Assembly (NCBI RefSeq): GCF_030704535.1
Contig: NC_081813.1
Span: forward strand, 1,768,501 to 1,832,500
Direction: 5' to 3'
From: Vitis vinifera
Taxonomy: Eukaryota > Streptophyta > Magnoliopsida > Vitales > Vitaceae
DNA length: 64,000 nt
Shown here one piece after another: positions 46,544 to 57,784 of this stretch. The notes beneath the pieces are model-generated. The model did not search any database, had not been told where the DNA came from, and was given only the letters and a program-made list of their open reading frames with translations. The first letter of the stretch is position 1; every line of letters begins with the position of its first letter. The position numbers and the translations under genes were made by a program.

Positions 46544-48536
46544 ATGGCGGAGGAACAAGATCGAATATCGCACCTGCCTGATGACATATTGATAAGAATC
46601 TTGGGTTTACTTCCTACTAAGGACGTTGCTCGATCCAGTTTACTCTCACAGGCATGGCGAAAGCTGTCTCCTTTTTCCTCTCTCTCTCTTTTAATGTTTC
46701 AGTGCCCGGATTTTCTCGAGTCATGTCGCAAAAACACTGATGTCTCCTCATTCATCAATGCCATCGATTCCTCCCTAAGACTCCGTCCGAAAGACGTAAA
46801 TCTTGCGAGACTTCGGCTCCATCTGGATCTCGATGACATCGAATCGGAATCGCTGATAGACTCATGGATCGACGCGGCACTTGAGAGGAAGGTGAAGGAG
46901 CTAGACCTATATTTGCGACCTAGGTCAATAGCAAAGCCTTACGGCTTGCCGGCTAAAATTTTTTCTACCACAACAATTACAGTTCTCAGTTTAGAGCAAT
47001 GCAGATTGGAAATCTGTGGTGATATAGATCTTCCGGCGCTACGAAAGTTGTGTTTAAGACAAATCCGGTGTGATGAACAAGCAATTCGGCAACTGATATC
47101 AAGTTGCCCGTTGATCGAGGATTTGGACATTGCATCTTGCGGTGGTTTGCAAAAACTTCATGTTTCCGGGCTTGCTAATCTACATAGGCTTGAAGTAATT
47201 TGCTGTTATAATTTGAGAAGGATAGAAATCGATGCACCAAGCCTTCAACATCTCGTCTATCATTGTGGACGCTTGCCGTGTGACATGGTCTTGACGCCCT
47301 GTGAATTTCTGAGAGAACTAATACTCCATGATCCACATATAACAAATGATTTCCTCCAAAATCTCGACTCTGGATTTCCGAATCTTGAGCGATTGGAGAT
47401 AGACTCCACTCGATTGCAAAGGATTGAGATTTCGCATCATCAGCTCAAGAGATTAGAACTAAAACTAACTCCATTGCAGAAGGAGGCGAAACTCAAGATT
47501 GATGCTCCAAATCTCCAATCATTTACGTATTCGGGCTATAGAATGCCTTTAACCTCTACGATATCATCTATGAATACTTCATCTCTGCGGGAAGCCGAGA
47601 TTCACTTCAGGAATTATAATGATTATAGCCATTTTTTCATCCCTCAATTGAAGGAATTTTTTGAAAAATCGAAGAATTGCCAAGTTATAAATTTACTCAT
47701 AAAATCCAAAGAGGTAAAATTTCCCTTCATCTCATCCTTTTATTTATTTATTTATTTTAATTACAAAAAGCTTTTTTTCTGAATCATTGCTTACTTTTTT
47801 ATTGAAGGAGCTCATTATTCCTAGAAAGCTGAGACCAATTCTATCTCCCCCTGTTTATGATATCAAGCATTTATATTTAAGGGTATCGTACTGCAGTAGA
47901 TTCCAGTACATCATAGATCGCATGCTTTGGATGTGTCACCCTCAAACTTTATCAATTCTATCCGGGACCAATGTCAGGTTCTTGAAGGTAATAAATTTTC
48001 TTCTTCCTCAATGTTAATTAATTCTGGCTTTATTTGAATTAACTTAAAAGTATCATTTAACTTCTATTTGGTGAAGTCAAAAATAGAAAGTTCCCAATTT
48101 GTTCTTCTTTATATAAACAAAGAGAGAGGTTTTATAAGGAACAACATTTTAATGACTTTTATCTTAAACTCTTTTCTAAGACATGACCCCTTTGAACAAA
48201 ATTGGTCAAACAAGCATAAAAACTCTTATTGGGATTATGAAACAGTTTAAGATTTCTTAGCAAGAAATCCAAATAGGGCTCATAGTCTAACTATGGTTAT
48301 AAAATGTGATTACAATGCAGGTCTTATATAACAAGTTTAGGAACAAAGAGGAGAACCCCAAGTGTTGTACATCTTGTTCCATCAAATGCTGGCGGCATTA
48401 TTTGAAAGATGTTCAAATTGATAGTGATGAAAGCAGATTGGAAATTGACCAAATTATTGCGATGCCAGAGTTATCTCAGAAATCTACGAATTGCAAAGTT
48501 AGGTTTAGATTAAAATGGCGATCTCAACTACTTTAG
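46544..48536 (+). CDS. F-box/LRR protein, intact
   Basis: Three exons, 46544-47713, 47808-47987 and 48321-48536, phase 0, GT-AG, TAG stop; 521 aa. The N-terminal F-box (residues about 5-42: DRISHLPDDILIRILGLLPT, then KDVARSSLLSQAWRKL) should bind SKP1 in an SCF ubiquitin ligase. Residues about 100-350 are irregular plant LRRs (for example LRKLCLRQIRCDEQAIRQL, then SCPLIEDLDIASC) for substrate choice. The end carries CWRHYLKDVQID, typical of this plant family's C-terminus. An in-frame ATG at 46520 would add eight residues; I prefer 46544 because homologs begin MAEEQDR-like and its context is better. Target unknown. Fragments of this gene or a sister occur inverted at 36.3 and 42.3 kb. Confidence 0.88.
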
Positions 48537-48885
48537 AATATTGGACTTATTTACTCTCGTTTACTTTTTAATATAAGATTTTGTATTTTCTTCATTAGGA
48601 TTATATTAATGCACTGGCTTCTCATTGAATTGAATACATAATTAATTAGTTATACTATATATTTATATATATTTCAAAAACCAATAATAATTACTCCTAT
48701 ATTAAAAAATAAATTCACCTTATTTCAAGTTTTAGAGCATGTCATCAAAAACCCAAAAAGTCTGGCATTTATGCTTGACTATTTGAAAAGTATGTGAATA
48801 AATACTTCTCTTGGTGATTATGCTAAGGTTTTAAAATGTTCACGTTACCCTTTTAGGTAAGTAGATAAACACATCATATTGTGTT

Positions 48886-49360
48886 ATACTTTCTAACATA
48901 ATAACATGCCTATTTATAATAAATTAATCATACTTGTACTAGGATTCCAATTCATATTAGATTAGGAGTCCTAATTAACATCGAAAATCTAAATAATTAA
49001 CAGTTTTTAATATTCATCTAATTTCTAAAATTCTTCTCATTTGGCTTTAGATCGGATTATAATTTCAACAACCTCCCATAATTTGAATTTGTGAATTTGT
49101 TGTCATAAATCCTATTTGACATCTCTCTTACATCCTACTTTTCAATATAATAATAAATTTATTTATAATAAACTAATCATATTCATACTAGGATTTCAAT
49201 TCCTATTATGACTAATCATACTTGTACTACGATTTCAATTCCCATTAGGACTAGAGTCTTAATTAACACAAAAAAAATCTAAATAAATAATAATTCATAA
49301 TATTTATCAAATTCCTAAAATTCCTATAATTTGACTTTAAGTCAGATTATAATTTCTAAC
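48886..49360. repeat. direct duplication of a 200-bp AT-rich segment
   Basis: 48886-49065 and 49140-49360 share 'ttataataaactaatcatactt', 'aggattccaattc', 'ttaggagtcctaattaaca' and 'ctttaagtcagattataattt'-type text in the same order. The wording resembles the R region of some copia LTRs, but there are no clear ends. No gene. Confidence 0.5.
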
Positions 49361-50934
49361 ATTCAATGTATTTAAATGAATTGTTAGGATATTTTTATTT
49401 TGAGGTAGCATTGAAGGAGATGATGCAATTTTTTTCTTGAGTAATATTATTTTAATGATTTATTGCAAGAATGCAAATGATGTTTTTATTTTCATGCTCC
49501 AGTTTTCGGACCATTTTTGCCCTTATATATTGAGTGAAAGGGATGCTATGTTTATGGTTGAAATATTATCACCGTGATGGTCCGTTGCAAGAGGGCAAAT
49601 GTTGTCATGGATGAAGGACAAAGTAGTGATGTAGTTGTATTTTGCAGCACTCTCTATTAGGCCTAATTTTACAATTGATTTCGAAGTATCCAATTTTAAA
49701 ACAACTTTAAAAAAACAAATGAAAATAATTAAAAGTAATTAAAAGATGTTATCTAAAAATATTTTATTTGCTATTTTTGATAATAGAAAATAGAAAACGG
49801 TTTTTTGATTATTAAACATGTTTTCTAGTTTTTCATTATAAAAAATTGAATTTTTTTTTGAAAAACAATTGTCAAGCAAATCTTTAATCTTCTTAAAATC
49901 ACTTCCAAACAAACTCGAGATTTGAAAAAATATTTTTAGTATGAAAAACAATGTTTCTGGGAAAAATTAGAAAATTTTATTAAAAAGTTAATAAAAAATC
50001 ATTTATACTATTCTCTAGAAAAATAAGTTATTTTTTAAATAAATATTTTAATTAAAAATACTTCCATTAAATACATTCCCACTTTTTATAGGATGTCAAA
50101 CATGGGCTACTTACGAATTTAACATAGTATCCACAAATTTAATTTTTTTTTTTTAAATATAACTTTTATAAGTATACATTTATTATTTAATTGCACAATA
50201 TTATTTTACAATAATAATATGATAACATATTTAATTTTAAAATATATTTAATATTAAAATTAGAATCCATTTTAATTTAAAAGTATTCAATTATATCAAA
50301 TAAATAATAAAATATGTATAATTTTTTAATATTTATATTTTTTATATTTGATAAATATATAAATTATATAAAAAAGATAGATAATTATGTCTTTATATTT
50401 TTATAATAAATTAAATCAAATGTAAAAATAAAATAATTAAAATTAATTTATTTAATAAAATAAATCTTTAGTGTTCTTACGTATACATTTTGGTGTATAA
50501 CTTTTATCAAAGAACAAGTTGCTCTAATGGTTGTTGCAGATTCTATCCAATAAATGACAAAATTTCTATCCGAAATTTATATCGGCACATATTGGAGATA
50601 TTAAATTTTCATCCTTAATTATACCATAGTTCAATGTACTTAGAATACTTTAGGATGGAAGCCTGAATGAAGCATGACCCACAAGGACAACAATAGATCT
50701 TGTTAGGTTTTAGCAATTGATTGGTTCTTTAACTAATTAATATCTGTATGCTTGTCTTTGCGAAGTGTGTGCTTCAAATGTGAAGAAAATTTATGAGTAT
50801 TAGGTAGAGCATGCACAAATGCTATGAGATTATCCGTGCAAACTTGGTTGTTTAAATGGTTTAGCTATTGGTCCTTCATTTTGGAACACATGATTATGAA
50901 GAGATTGTGTAATTTAGATGGTTAAATCATCTAA
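49361..50934. other. AT-rich intergenic DNA, no gene seen
   Basis: 49361-50500 is long poly-A/poly-T rich DNA. 50510-50700 has 'gttgctctaatggttgttgcag', weakly like an SINE A box, without a matching B box. I found no supportable gene. Confidence 0.5.
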
Positions 50935-51067
50935 GAGCTCGTTTGGTAGTGATTCTAAGAAGTACTTCTAATATTTCTAATACTTGAAAATTTTTATCAT
51001 TCAAGTGTTAAAAATGCTAATTTAGATGTTAATTTTTATCATTCTAGAATCATTCCCAAACGCACTC
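50935..51067. mobile_element. 133-bp MITE
   Basis: Inverted ends GAGCTCGTTTGGTAGTGATT and the complement of 'aatcattcccaaacgcactc', flanked by the direct repeat TAA (50932-50934 and 51068-51070). The interior is AT-rich. The 3-bp TAA duplication fits PIF/Harbinger, while the 'GTTTGG' end also resembles hAT MITEs. Confidence 0.6.
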
Positions 51068-51224
51068 TAAATTACATTGTCTCTTCACTAAAGTATTCTA
51101 AGTATATTGAACAATGGTATAACCGCCTGGTCTCGAACCAAAAACCAGTGTGCCAAAACTTAAACAGTTCTTTTAGGTTATGTTTGGTTCCAAATATTAA
51201 GTCATATGCTAACCCTCATAATGC

Positions 51225-53211
51225 CTTATCCCATCAGCAGAATTCAATCAATACCTCCATGAGAAACCAGAATTTAGCACATACCCTTCAGCCTTCAAAT
51301 GATCAATCAGAATTTCATAGGTGCTGTAGATCTCCTGAGATTTCAGATGAGTTGTATCTTCAACTACAAATCTATGAAGAGCACCATCAACTGCAACCTA
51401 ACTACAACCAGAAGGCTTTTCCATCCTTTTCGCTTTTACCTGTCTCCTAACTCTAGCAACGTCCTTCCACCTTCCTGCAGAAACATAAAAGTTCGATAAC
51501 AGAATGCATAAATTGGGATCCTGCAATGCCATTGTTGTTTCACTGATTTTATCAGTCAGTTAAAGATTCCAATGGATGCAGCCAGGGGCGGAGCCAGCTA
51601 ATGCTTGTAAAAAAAAAACTTGCAACGCAGCTATGCAATTGTTTTTGCTCTTTTTTTGCCCCCCCTCCCTCCTCTCCTTAACTTATTTTCTAGCTCCGCC
51701 ACTGGATTCAGCCAGCAATTAGTAAAGCACCCCAGATTATAGAATCAGGTGGAATTACCATGTTCTGGACCAATTCATATGCTTCTTTGAGATGCCCAGC
51801 CCGGCCAAGGAGATCTAACATACAAGCACAATGCTCAAGTTTGGGAGACAATCCATGTTTATCAGCCATACTAGAAAACTGAACCCTTCCCTCTTCTACC
51901 AATCCTGAGTGGTTACAAGCTGATAAAACTCCAATGAATGTGACATCATTGGGCTGCACGCCAGTCCTCTCCATCTGTGAAAAAACCACTAAAGAATCAC
52001 TTACATCACCATGGTAAGCCAGGCCCAGTATCATGGCATTCCACAAGGCTACATCTTTCTCGCTTGTCTTGACAAAAACCAAACAAGCATCATCAATTTT
52101 ACCACATTTTGCACACATCAACCAGAGTAGTGGCAAGAATCACATTTAGCTCTAAGCCGTTTAGGGTACAGATGAACTTCTCTCCCAAGTTCCAGTGCCC
52201 CTAAGCCAGCACAAGCAGACAACACATTCACCAACATGATCTCATTCAGTTTCACGGACTGAGCTTTCATGAGACAGTATAAATCAATTGCCTCCTCAAG
52301 AAGTCCACACTGCGCATATTCAGAAATGATGGCATTCCAAGAAGGCAGCTTCTTACAAGAAACACCATCAAAGATTCTCCAAGCTTTCTCCACATCCCCG
52401 CACTTAAGAATACATGTCTACAAGAGCAGTAAACACGATTGCCTTCAAAGGGATCTTTTAAACATCGATAAAAACCGAAAGGAACCTTCCAACTCCATAA
52501 TTACAGAGAGTTGAACAGGCAGACAGTAGGCACACTCTTGTTGTTGCATTGAGTTGGACCTCATCAGCCGAAACAAGCATCCCCAAAAAAAAAAAAAAGA
52601 ACTCAACATCTCAACAAAATCCCCTTCTTTCCCATACACATTTATCATTGCAGTCTGGCGAACGACATTCCTTCTGGTTGGCATTTCTTCGAACAACTCC
52701 CGTGCCTCTCAACCTCACCTCAGTGCACATACCCTGATCGAATGCCAAGAAACCTCATCTCTAAATTCCATATCAACCCACAAATTCTGAGTGGAATCAA
52801 GACAAAAATACTTACAACACATCTCTATTAAAGAATTACACACAAATAATCAGATACAAAACCCAATCTTAAACCATGAGTATGAATGTGTTCACCTTCA
52901 AACACCGACCTAAGGTTGAACAAGCTTTTAGAATTTTGCGGAGAGTCGTGGAGGGTGTAGGCCCTGATCAAGGAGTTCCAAGAGAAATCAGTGGGAGAAG
53001 GGGTTTGATCAAGAATGAAACGAGTGTGATCCATTGAATTGGGTTGATGGGCTATGAAATGAGGCGAGTTTGAAGTGAGAGGCCATGGCTGAGGATTTGG
53101 GTGTGGAAGCTGGTGGTTCAGAGGAGGGAGGTAACGGATGTTTAAAAAATAACCGCTTTTTGTATGAACTGGCTGGGAACGTTTTGCGCATTCGAAACGG
53201 TGTCGTTTCAC
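51225..53211 (-). pseudogene. PLS-class PPR protein pseudogene, minus copy
   Basis: From the 5' end (53211) down: LDQTPSPTDFSWNSLIRAYT (near 53000), EGEHIHTHGLRLGFVSD (near 52870), RRNVVRQTAMINVYGK (near 52660), KLPSWNAIISEYAQCGLLEE (near 52330), NVLSACAGLGALELGREVH (near 52210), DVALWNAMILGLAYHGDVSD (near 52030), QPNDVTFIGVLSACNHSGLVEEG (in parts, near 51920), LEHCACMLDLLGRAGHLKEA (near 51810) and the E end near 51450-51250. Several frame shifts interrupt it, and one stretch between the first and second repeats is shorter than in the plus copy. About 140 bp including a poly-A tract and 'ggggcggagccagcta' text (51580-51710) are inserted before the E part. Closest relative is 22.5-24.3 kb. Confidence 0.82.
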
Positions 53212-54560
53212 CGAAGTAGAATGTGATACGGTGATGGTAACGTATTTGTTGATTTTTTTTAAAAAAAAAGAAATACCTTTATAAGAAAAAGATTTAAAAA
53301 GTGAAGTATTTCCTGAAAAATAGAAAAATATGATTTTTTTTAATTATAGGAATTTAATAAAGAGACTTTTTTATAATCCAATTATGTCATACTATATAGT
53401 ATAGAAACAAATTTAATATTAAAAGGATATCAAAAAATAGTAAAAGAATAAGAAATAGAAAAAATAACGTGAAAGTGATATAAAACTATTTTTAATAATT
53501 CATTTACCAAAAATTTATCATATTTTAAAACTATTTATTCAATATATTTTTACTAAGATGATTAATTTGTAAAAGAAATAAATAATTTACATTTTTAGTG
53601 TTATAAAAAATTTGCAAAATACTATCAACCTTAATTTCATTTTTTTTTTCATTTTCAACCATATTTGATTACTTAATGGATAATTTATTTTCATTATAAT
53701 TTAAATTTTTTATGTTTAAAAATAAATTTAAAGGACAAATCATATTTGATCTCTAGCTGCTTTTTTTCTTCTTTTTTTTCTTTAATCTTGTAAATGGGTG
53801 TTTTTAAATAAAATTCTAAAACTTATATTTTGATTAAAAAAAAAATGGTCATATTTTTATTTTTTTAAAATTGTTAAATAAAAATTAGTTTATAATATTT
53901 TTGAAAATAACCCTAAAAATAATCATTTTTAAAAATTATTCTTAAAAATTTTTAGCGACAAAATCTTATTTAAAAACTTAAATATAAAAATAGTTACATT
54001 CTTATTGAATTACATCGACTCAAAGTAAATGATTTCCAAACTGTTTTCACCCCTCAATTCTTGATTATCTCATGTGGGCTGTATGTACATAAATTAATTG
54101 CCTTGGCCAATTCTTCATCTCTCATGTGGTCTCTTCAGGGAAATAAACCAACCCTTCATGTGTTTCTTTTATTTTGTTAATTGTTGAATGACTATAGGCA
54201 ATGGTGCTTACTTGTATATTTTATTTACATCTATATATAAATATTCAAGGATAGTTAGGATTTTGCTAAGAAACCTTTTAAATTCAATATAAGATAATTA
54301 TAGAAAAATATATCATAACTTCAACGTCTTCTAAGTTCAATCTAAGATAATTATAGCAAAAGCTATTACAACCAAGACAGATCAACATAAAAAAAACAAC
54401 TATTGCAATCATAAAGTCAAATAACAGAAACAGAAAACAAGTTACTATTACAATCATAAAGTCAAAAAAACTACAGGAATAAGAAACCCCAACTACTGCA
54501 ACCAAACTGCAAACCCAACCACAACAACCCAAGTACTGAAATCAGAAACATAAAACTGAA
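53212..54560. other. AT-rich DNA; left part is the inverse of 22.0-22.5 kb
   Basis: 53212-53760 is the upstream flank of the PPR pseudogene and mirrors 22000-22514. 53760-54560 is AT-rich with no gene visible; 54285-54360 holds a short direct repeat ('aaattcaatataagataattatag' twice). Confidence 0.5.
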
Positions 54561-54566
54561 GTGCCA

Positions 54567-55409
54567 TCAACCCCAATATGGCACAAATTTGGCTTTTAGC
54601 TTTGAGATTGATACCTCCACTCCATCGATTACATCCGTGTATTCTCCCATAGTAAGATCAACATGAATTTCTCTGCCAGAAATCTGAAAAAAAATATAGA
54701 AAAACCAGCATTAGTGACTCAGCTCAAATTAAAAAAGATAAAAATGATCAAAATTATGTTGATAGAAGTGTACCGTTGTAGCCAACCATCCACCGTTGAA
54801 TGAATACTCCACAGGGAGTAATCCGTCGCAATGAAATAACATCAAATCCACCTCTGTGCAGTGATTTTGGCTTAATGGAGTCCCATGTCCAGGGATTAAC
54901 GAGATCTCGCCATGTCTTTCACATCCTTGACACTGCAAAACCAAGAAAAACCAAGAATAAAATGAGAGAAAAAAAGAAAAAAAGAAAATAGTAGCAATAG
55001 CCAAACCAACAAAAGAAAACAATGGCAGAGAAAAAAAAACAGGCATATTTTGAAGTTAAAATTGAAAAAGGAAGTAATCATAAAAAACAAACAATATGAG
55101 AGAGAGGAACTAATATACCCACCTTTCTGGACAAATTCAAATTATCATTTCTTCGATTTCCAGTGGGTTTTTCTTTGATACTTATAGAAACACAGGCATT
55201 GTTATGAGAAATCCACCCACAATATTCACACTTCAGCTGCAATAAAACAGAGACCAAAACGTTAAAATACGTAACAATGTTAAATCCAAACAACATTGAA
55301 AATTCACCTTGAAAAAGTAGTTGATGGTCTCATCGTCACTACCATCCTGAGGTTGGAGAATGACAATATTCTTCAACTCAGCAGATACAACGAGCATGAG
55401 TTTTGGCAT
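54567..55409 (-). CDS. CZIB-like zinc-binding protein (DUF866/UPF0587), intact diverged paralog
   Basis: Exons (5' to 3'): 55409-55308, 55236-55123, 54932-54774 and 54683-54567; GT-AG, phase 0; 163 aa. It begins MPKLMLVVSAELKNIVILQP, closer to the usual plant family start than the array copies. CEYCGW in exon 2 and CQGC in exon 3 provide the four zinc ligands, followed by DLMLFHCDGLLPVEYSFNGG and a C-terminal KLKAKFVPYWG ending in TGA. Exon sizes equal those of the array genes except exon 2 (one codon shorter), so the exon plan predates their split. Intact frame, splice sites and promoter suggest a working gene. An upstream in-frame ATG (55454) is unlikely, since homologs start at MPK. Confidence 0.85.
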
Positions 55410-55483
55410 TTTTCCTTTTTCTTCTCTTAATTTTTTCTTCTTTTCTGAATACAACGAGCATGGTGAGATTATTACTCCTTTGC

Positions 55484-55495
55484 TCTATTTAAAAG
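55484..55495 (-). promoter_or_regulatory. TATA-like box of the minus-strand CZIB-like gene
   Basis: TTTAAATAG on the minus strand, about 77 bp before the ATG, followed by 'gagcaaaggagtaataatctc'. The same core, as TATAAATAGAGC, occurs in the mirrored copy at 56110-56121, supporting a core promoter. Confidence 0.6.
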
Positions 55496-55724
55496 AAGAG
55501 GAGGACGAAATGAAAACCATGCCTACCTGCATGTTCAAAGACTAGTGCAAGAAAATGACCAAATGACAAAACTAATAAAACAAAAATATAGCAGCACAAG
55601 CAAAAACAGAAAACAGGACCAAGAAGAGGAAAGACTGCAGAAGTAATGAGAGAAAATCACTGTTACCCACCCCAGCAGAAGTAACGAGGAAAACAACTTT
55701 TACCCACCTAGTGTTTTCGCTTAT

Positions 55725-55860
55725 CGGCCGGCTGCGACACGATATTCGTCACCGGTCGGCAAAAATTTTGATAATTTTTCGGAAATATCATCATATTTCA
55801 GTATTTATCGGTATTTTTACCGATTTTTCTGATATTTCCTTACCAGTCCAGCCCACAGTG
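55725..55860 (-). repeat. fragment of dispersed repeat R1
   Basis: 'gcttatcggccggctgcgacac' through 'tttccttaccagtccagccc' matches 34622-34770. It lies in the centre of the inverted promoter pair, next to 'tttacccacctagtg' upstream phrases. Confidence 0.65.
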
Positions 55861-55864
55861 GGTA

Positions 55865-56260
55865 AAAGTTGTTGAGTCTCATTTACTTTTGCTGGGTGGG
55901 TAAAAGTCGTTTTCCTCATTACTTCTGATGGGGTGGGTAACAATGGTTTTCTTTCATTACTTCTGTAGTCTTTCCTCTTCTTGGTCCTGTTTTCTGTTTT
56001 TACTTGTACTACTATATTTTTCTTTTATTAGCTTTGTCATTTGGTCATTTTCTTGCACTAGTCTTTGAACATGCAGGTAGACATGGTTTTCATTTCGTCC
56101 TCCTCTCCTTATAAATAGAGCAGAGGAGTAATAATCTTACCATTTGTCTCCAATGTGATTCAGAAAAAAAATAATTTTAAGTTATGCTCGTTGTATCAGA
56201 GGAATATTGCCCTTCTCCAATGACGGTTTGATAATGATGATGCCACGATGTTATAAATGC
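55865..56260 (+). pseudogene. mirrored promoter and broken exon 1 of the CZIB-like gene
   Basis: Read on the plus strand, 55970-56130 is the near-complement of 55480-55650 ('cttgcactagtctttgaacatgca', 'cttataaatagagcagagg'). Then ATGCTCGTTGTATC (56184 on) and 'aatattgcccttctccaa' repeat exon 1 of the minus gene with deletions and a lost frame. No further exons follow. The two promoters thus stand head-to-head about 0.6 kb apart, with repeat R1 between. Confidence 0.75.
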
Positions 56261-56959
56261 AAACACTTTGTTCATTTAGTCTCTAAAGATACTTGGCATA
56301 CCTAATTTCAAGAGCCTCTCTAAAGTCCTTTCAACGCAGCCACAAGCACAAGATGCTACAACATTGGAACAGATCGAAACCAAGGAAAATAAACTACAGA
56401 AAAATACACAAAAGACAACTCCTCATGAGTACTTTGCCAGTAAAAAAAGTCTCACTAATATATCTCCAAAATATGAGGTCTTTAGCTACTGACCTAAAAG
56501 GGTAATGTGAACAAGTTAAAACCTTAGTATAATCACCTGGGAGAAGTATTTATTATCACAGTTTTCTATTCCTAGGTAACCTGCATGTTGTGCCATTCTT
56601 ACGCTAATAGCTTGAACTGCACATCTTGAGAAAGCAATTATTGACGAGTGCTGAAGGGTTTTCAACCTTCCCATAAGAGGAAGTATTTCAAGTTATCTGA
56701 ACCCACAACCCAAATATTTCCTTATCATTTTTTAGGGAATGAATGACCAAGGGAACTTCAAAATCTCCTAATGAACACAAAAACCCTTGGTGTCATGCTC
56801 ATCTCACAAAACATCAATGCATTGATAAGCTCTCCAACAATATCCAAAGAGCAACACCCTCAAAAACAAATTTCCAGACTGAATACCAATCTCTAACTGA
56901 TAGCACCAATTACACATTACAAATGCAATCCCAAGCAACAACATATCTTAACTTGCATA
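56261..56959. other. intergenic, no gene recognised
   Basis: Balanced composition and short frames on both strands, but no recognisable protein. 'agaagtatttattatcacag..tcctaggtaacctg' at 56543-56585 is repeated at 57833-57875. Confidence 0.4.
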
Positions 56960-56975
56960 ATATTTACTTGACAAA

Positions 56976-57077
56976 AAGCCCTTGAGGCCTGGCTCTAGTG
57001 GTTTAGGGTTGGGAGGGTTTGTAGGAGGTTCTAGGTTCAAGCCCCATTGGGACAAAAATATACCTATACATATACAT
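56976..57077 (+). mobile_element. short tRNA-derived SINE with 16-bp target duplication
   Basis: About 102 bp: A-box-like 'tggctctagtggtttagggttgg', B-box-like 'ggttctaggttcaagcccc', a short tail ending in 'tatacctatacatatac'. It is flanked by the perfect 16-bp direct repeat ATATTTACTTGACAAA (56960-56975 and 57078-57093). This is a textbook retroposed SINE; the perfect duplication suggests fairly recent insertion. Confidence 0.88.
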
Positions 57078-57545
57078 ATATTTACTTGACAAAGATAATT
57101 AGCAATAGTGATTTTATTCCTGGTAAGCATCTTGGACTGGAAATATGATCCCCTGATAATCAAATCATAAGCATAAGCTTCCAGCCTCACACACAACTTA
57201 GTCAAGGAGGACAAGATTCATTTCCACAACCATAGCAAGAAAAACTCTACTTTTGAAGGCCAGTAATTTATTGTAACCTCAGCATCACGAGCAATTAACT
57301 TCTGACAAGGTAAAAAGAATAACATACAACCAAGCAATATTACCAAAACTTCTAGAGTTGCTCTGCCCCAACATCTGTTTTAACTTTTAAGTCTTCATGA
57401 GGACTTAGACCGAGATGAACTACATCCATCAAACTTTCCATTCCCCAAAGTACCCAAGCAGGGAGCTGTGGCCCAAGCTGCAATTTGCCAAATACGTTGA
57501 TGTATCACACAGGTTCACAAATCTGATCAGGCCTCCAATTCTATG

Positions 57546-57767
57546 TCACTCTTGGTTTTGACCCATAATTTGTTGTCGTTGCTGCTGCTGTTGCAGGTTC
57601 TGAGGGAGGTTTATGTGGAGCTGTCGATTTTGGATAGATGGTTGATGCTGAAAAATATTATGATTTTGATCTAGAGCTTGAGGCTGCTGCAGAAGTTGGG
57701 CCTGAACATGGCTTGAGAGTAGCGTTTGATTCATCGAAACTTGACTTCGGTTGCTGAGCAATATCAT
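57546..57767 (-). other. glutamine-rich exon-like fragment
   Basis: Open minus-strand frame of 73 codons with many Gln, Asn and Pro (LLQQPQALDQNHNIFQHQPS, then NLQQQQQRQQ). This recalls Q-rich transcription co-regulators such as plant Mediator subunit 15, but low complexity makes any assignment weak. The frame ends at a stop and flanking frames are closed. No other exon found. Confidence 0.3.
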
Positions 57768-57784
57768 TCAATTGCCACTCTGAC

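Noticed and set aside
50515-50545. Possible SINE A box ('gttgctctaatggttgttgcag')
   Set aside because: No B box at the expected distance and no target duplication.
57546-57767. Mediator subunit 15 exon
   Set aside because: Only Gln-richness supports it; kept as an unassigned Q-rich fragment.
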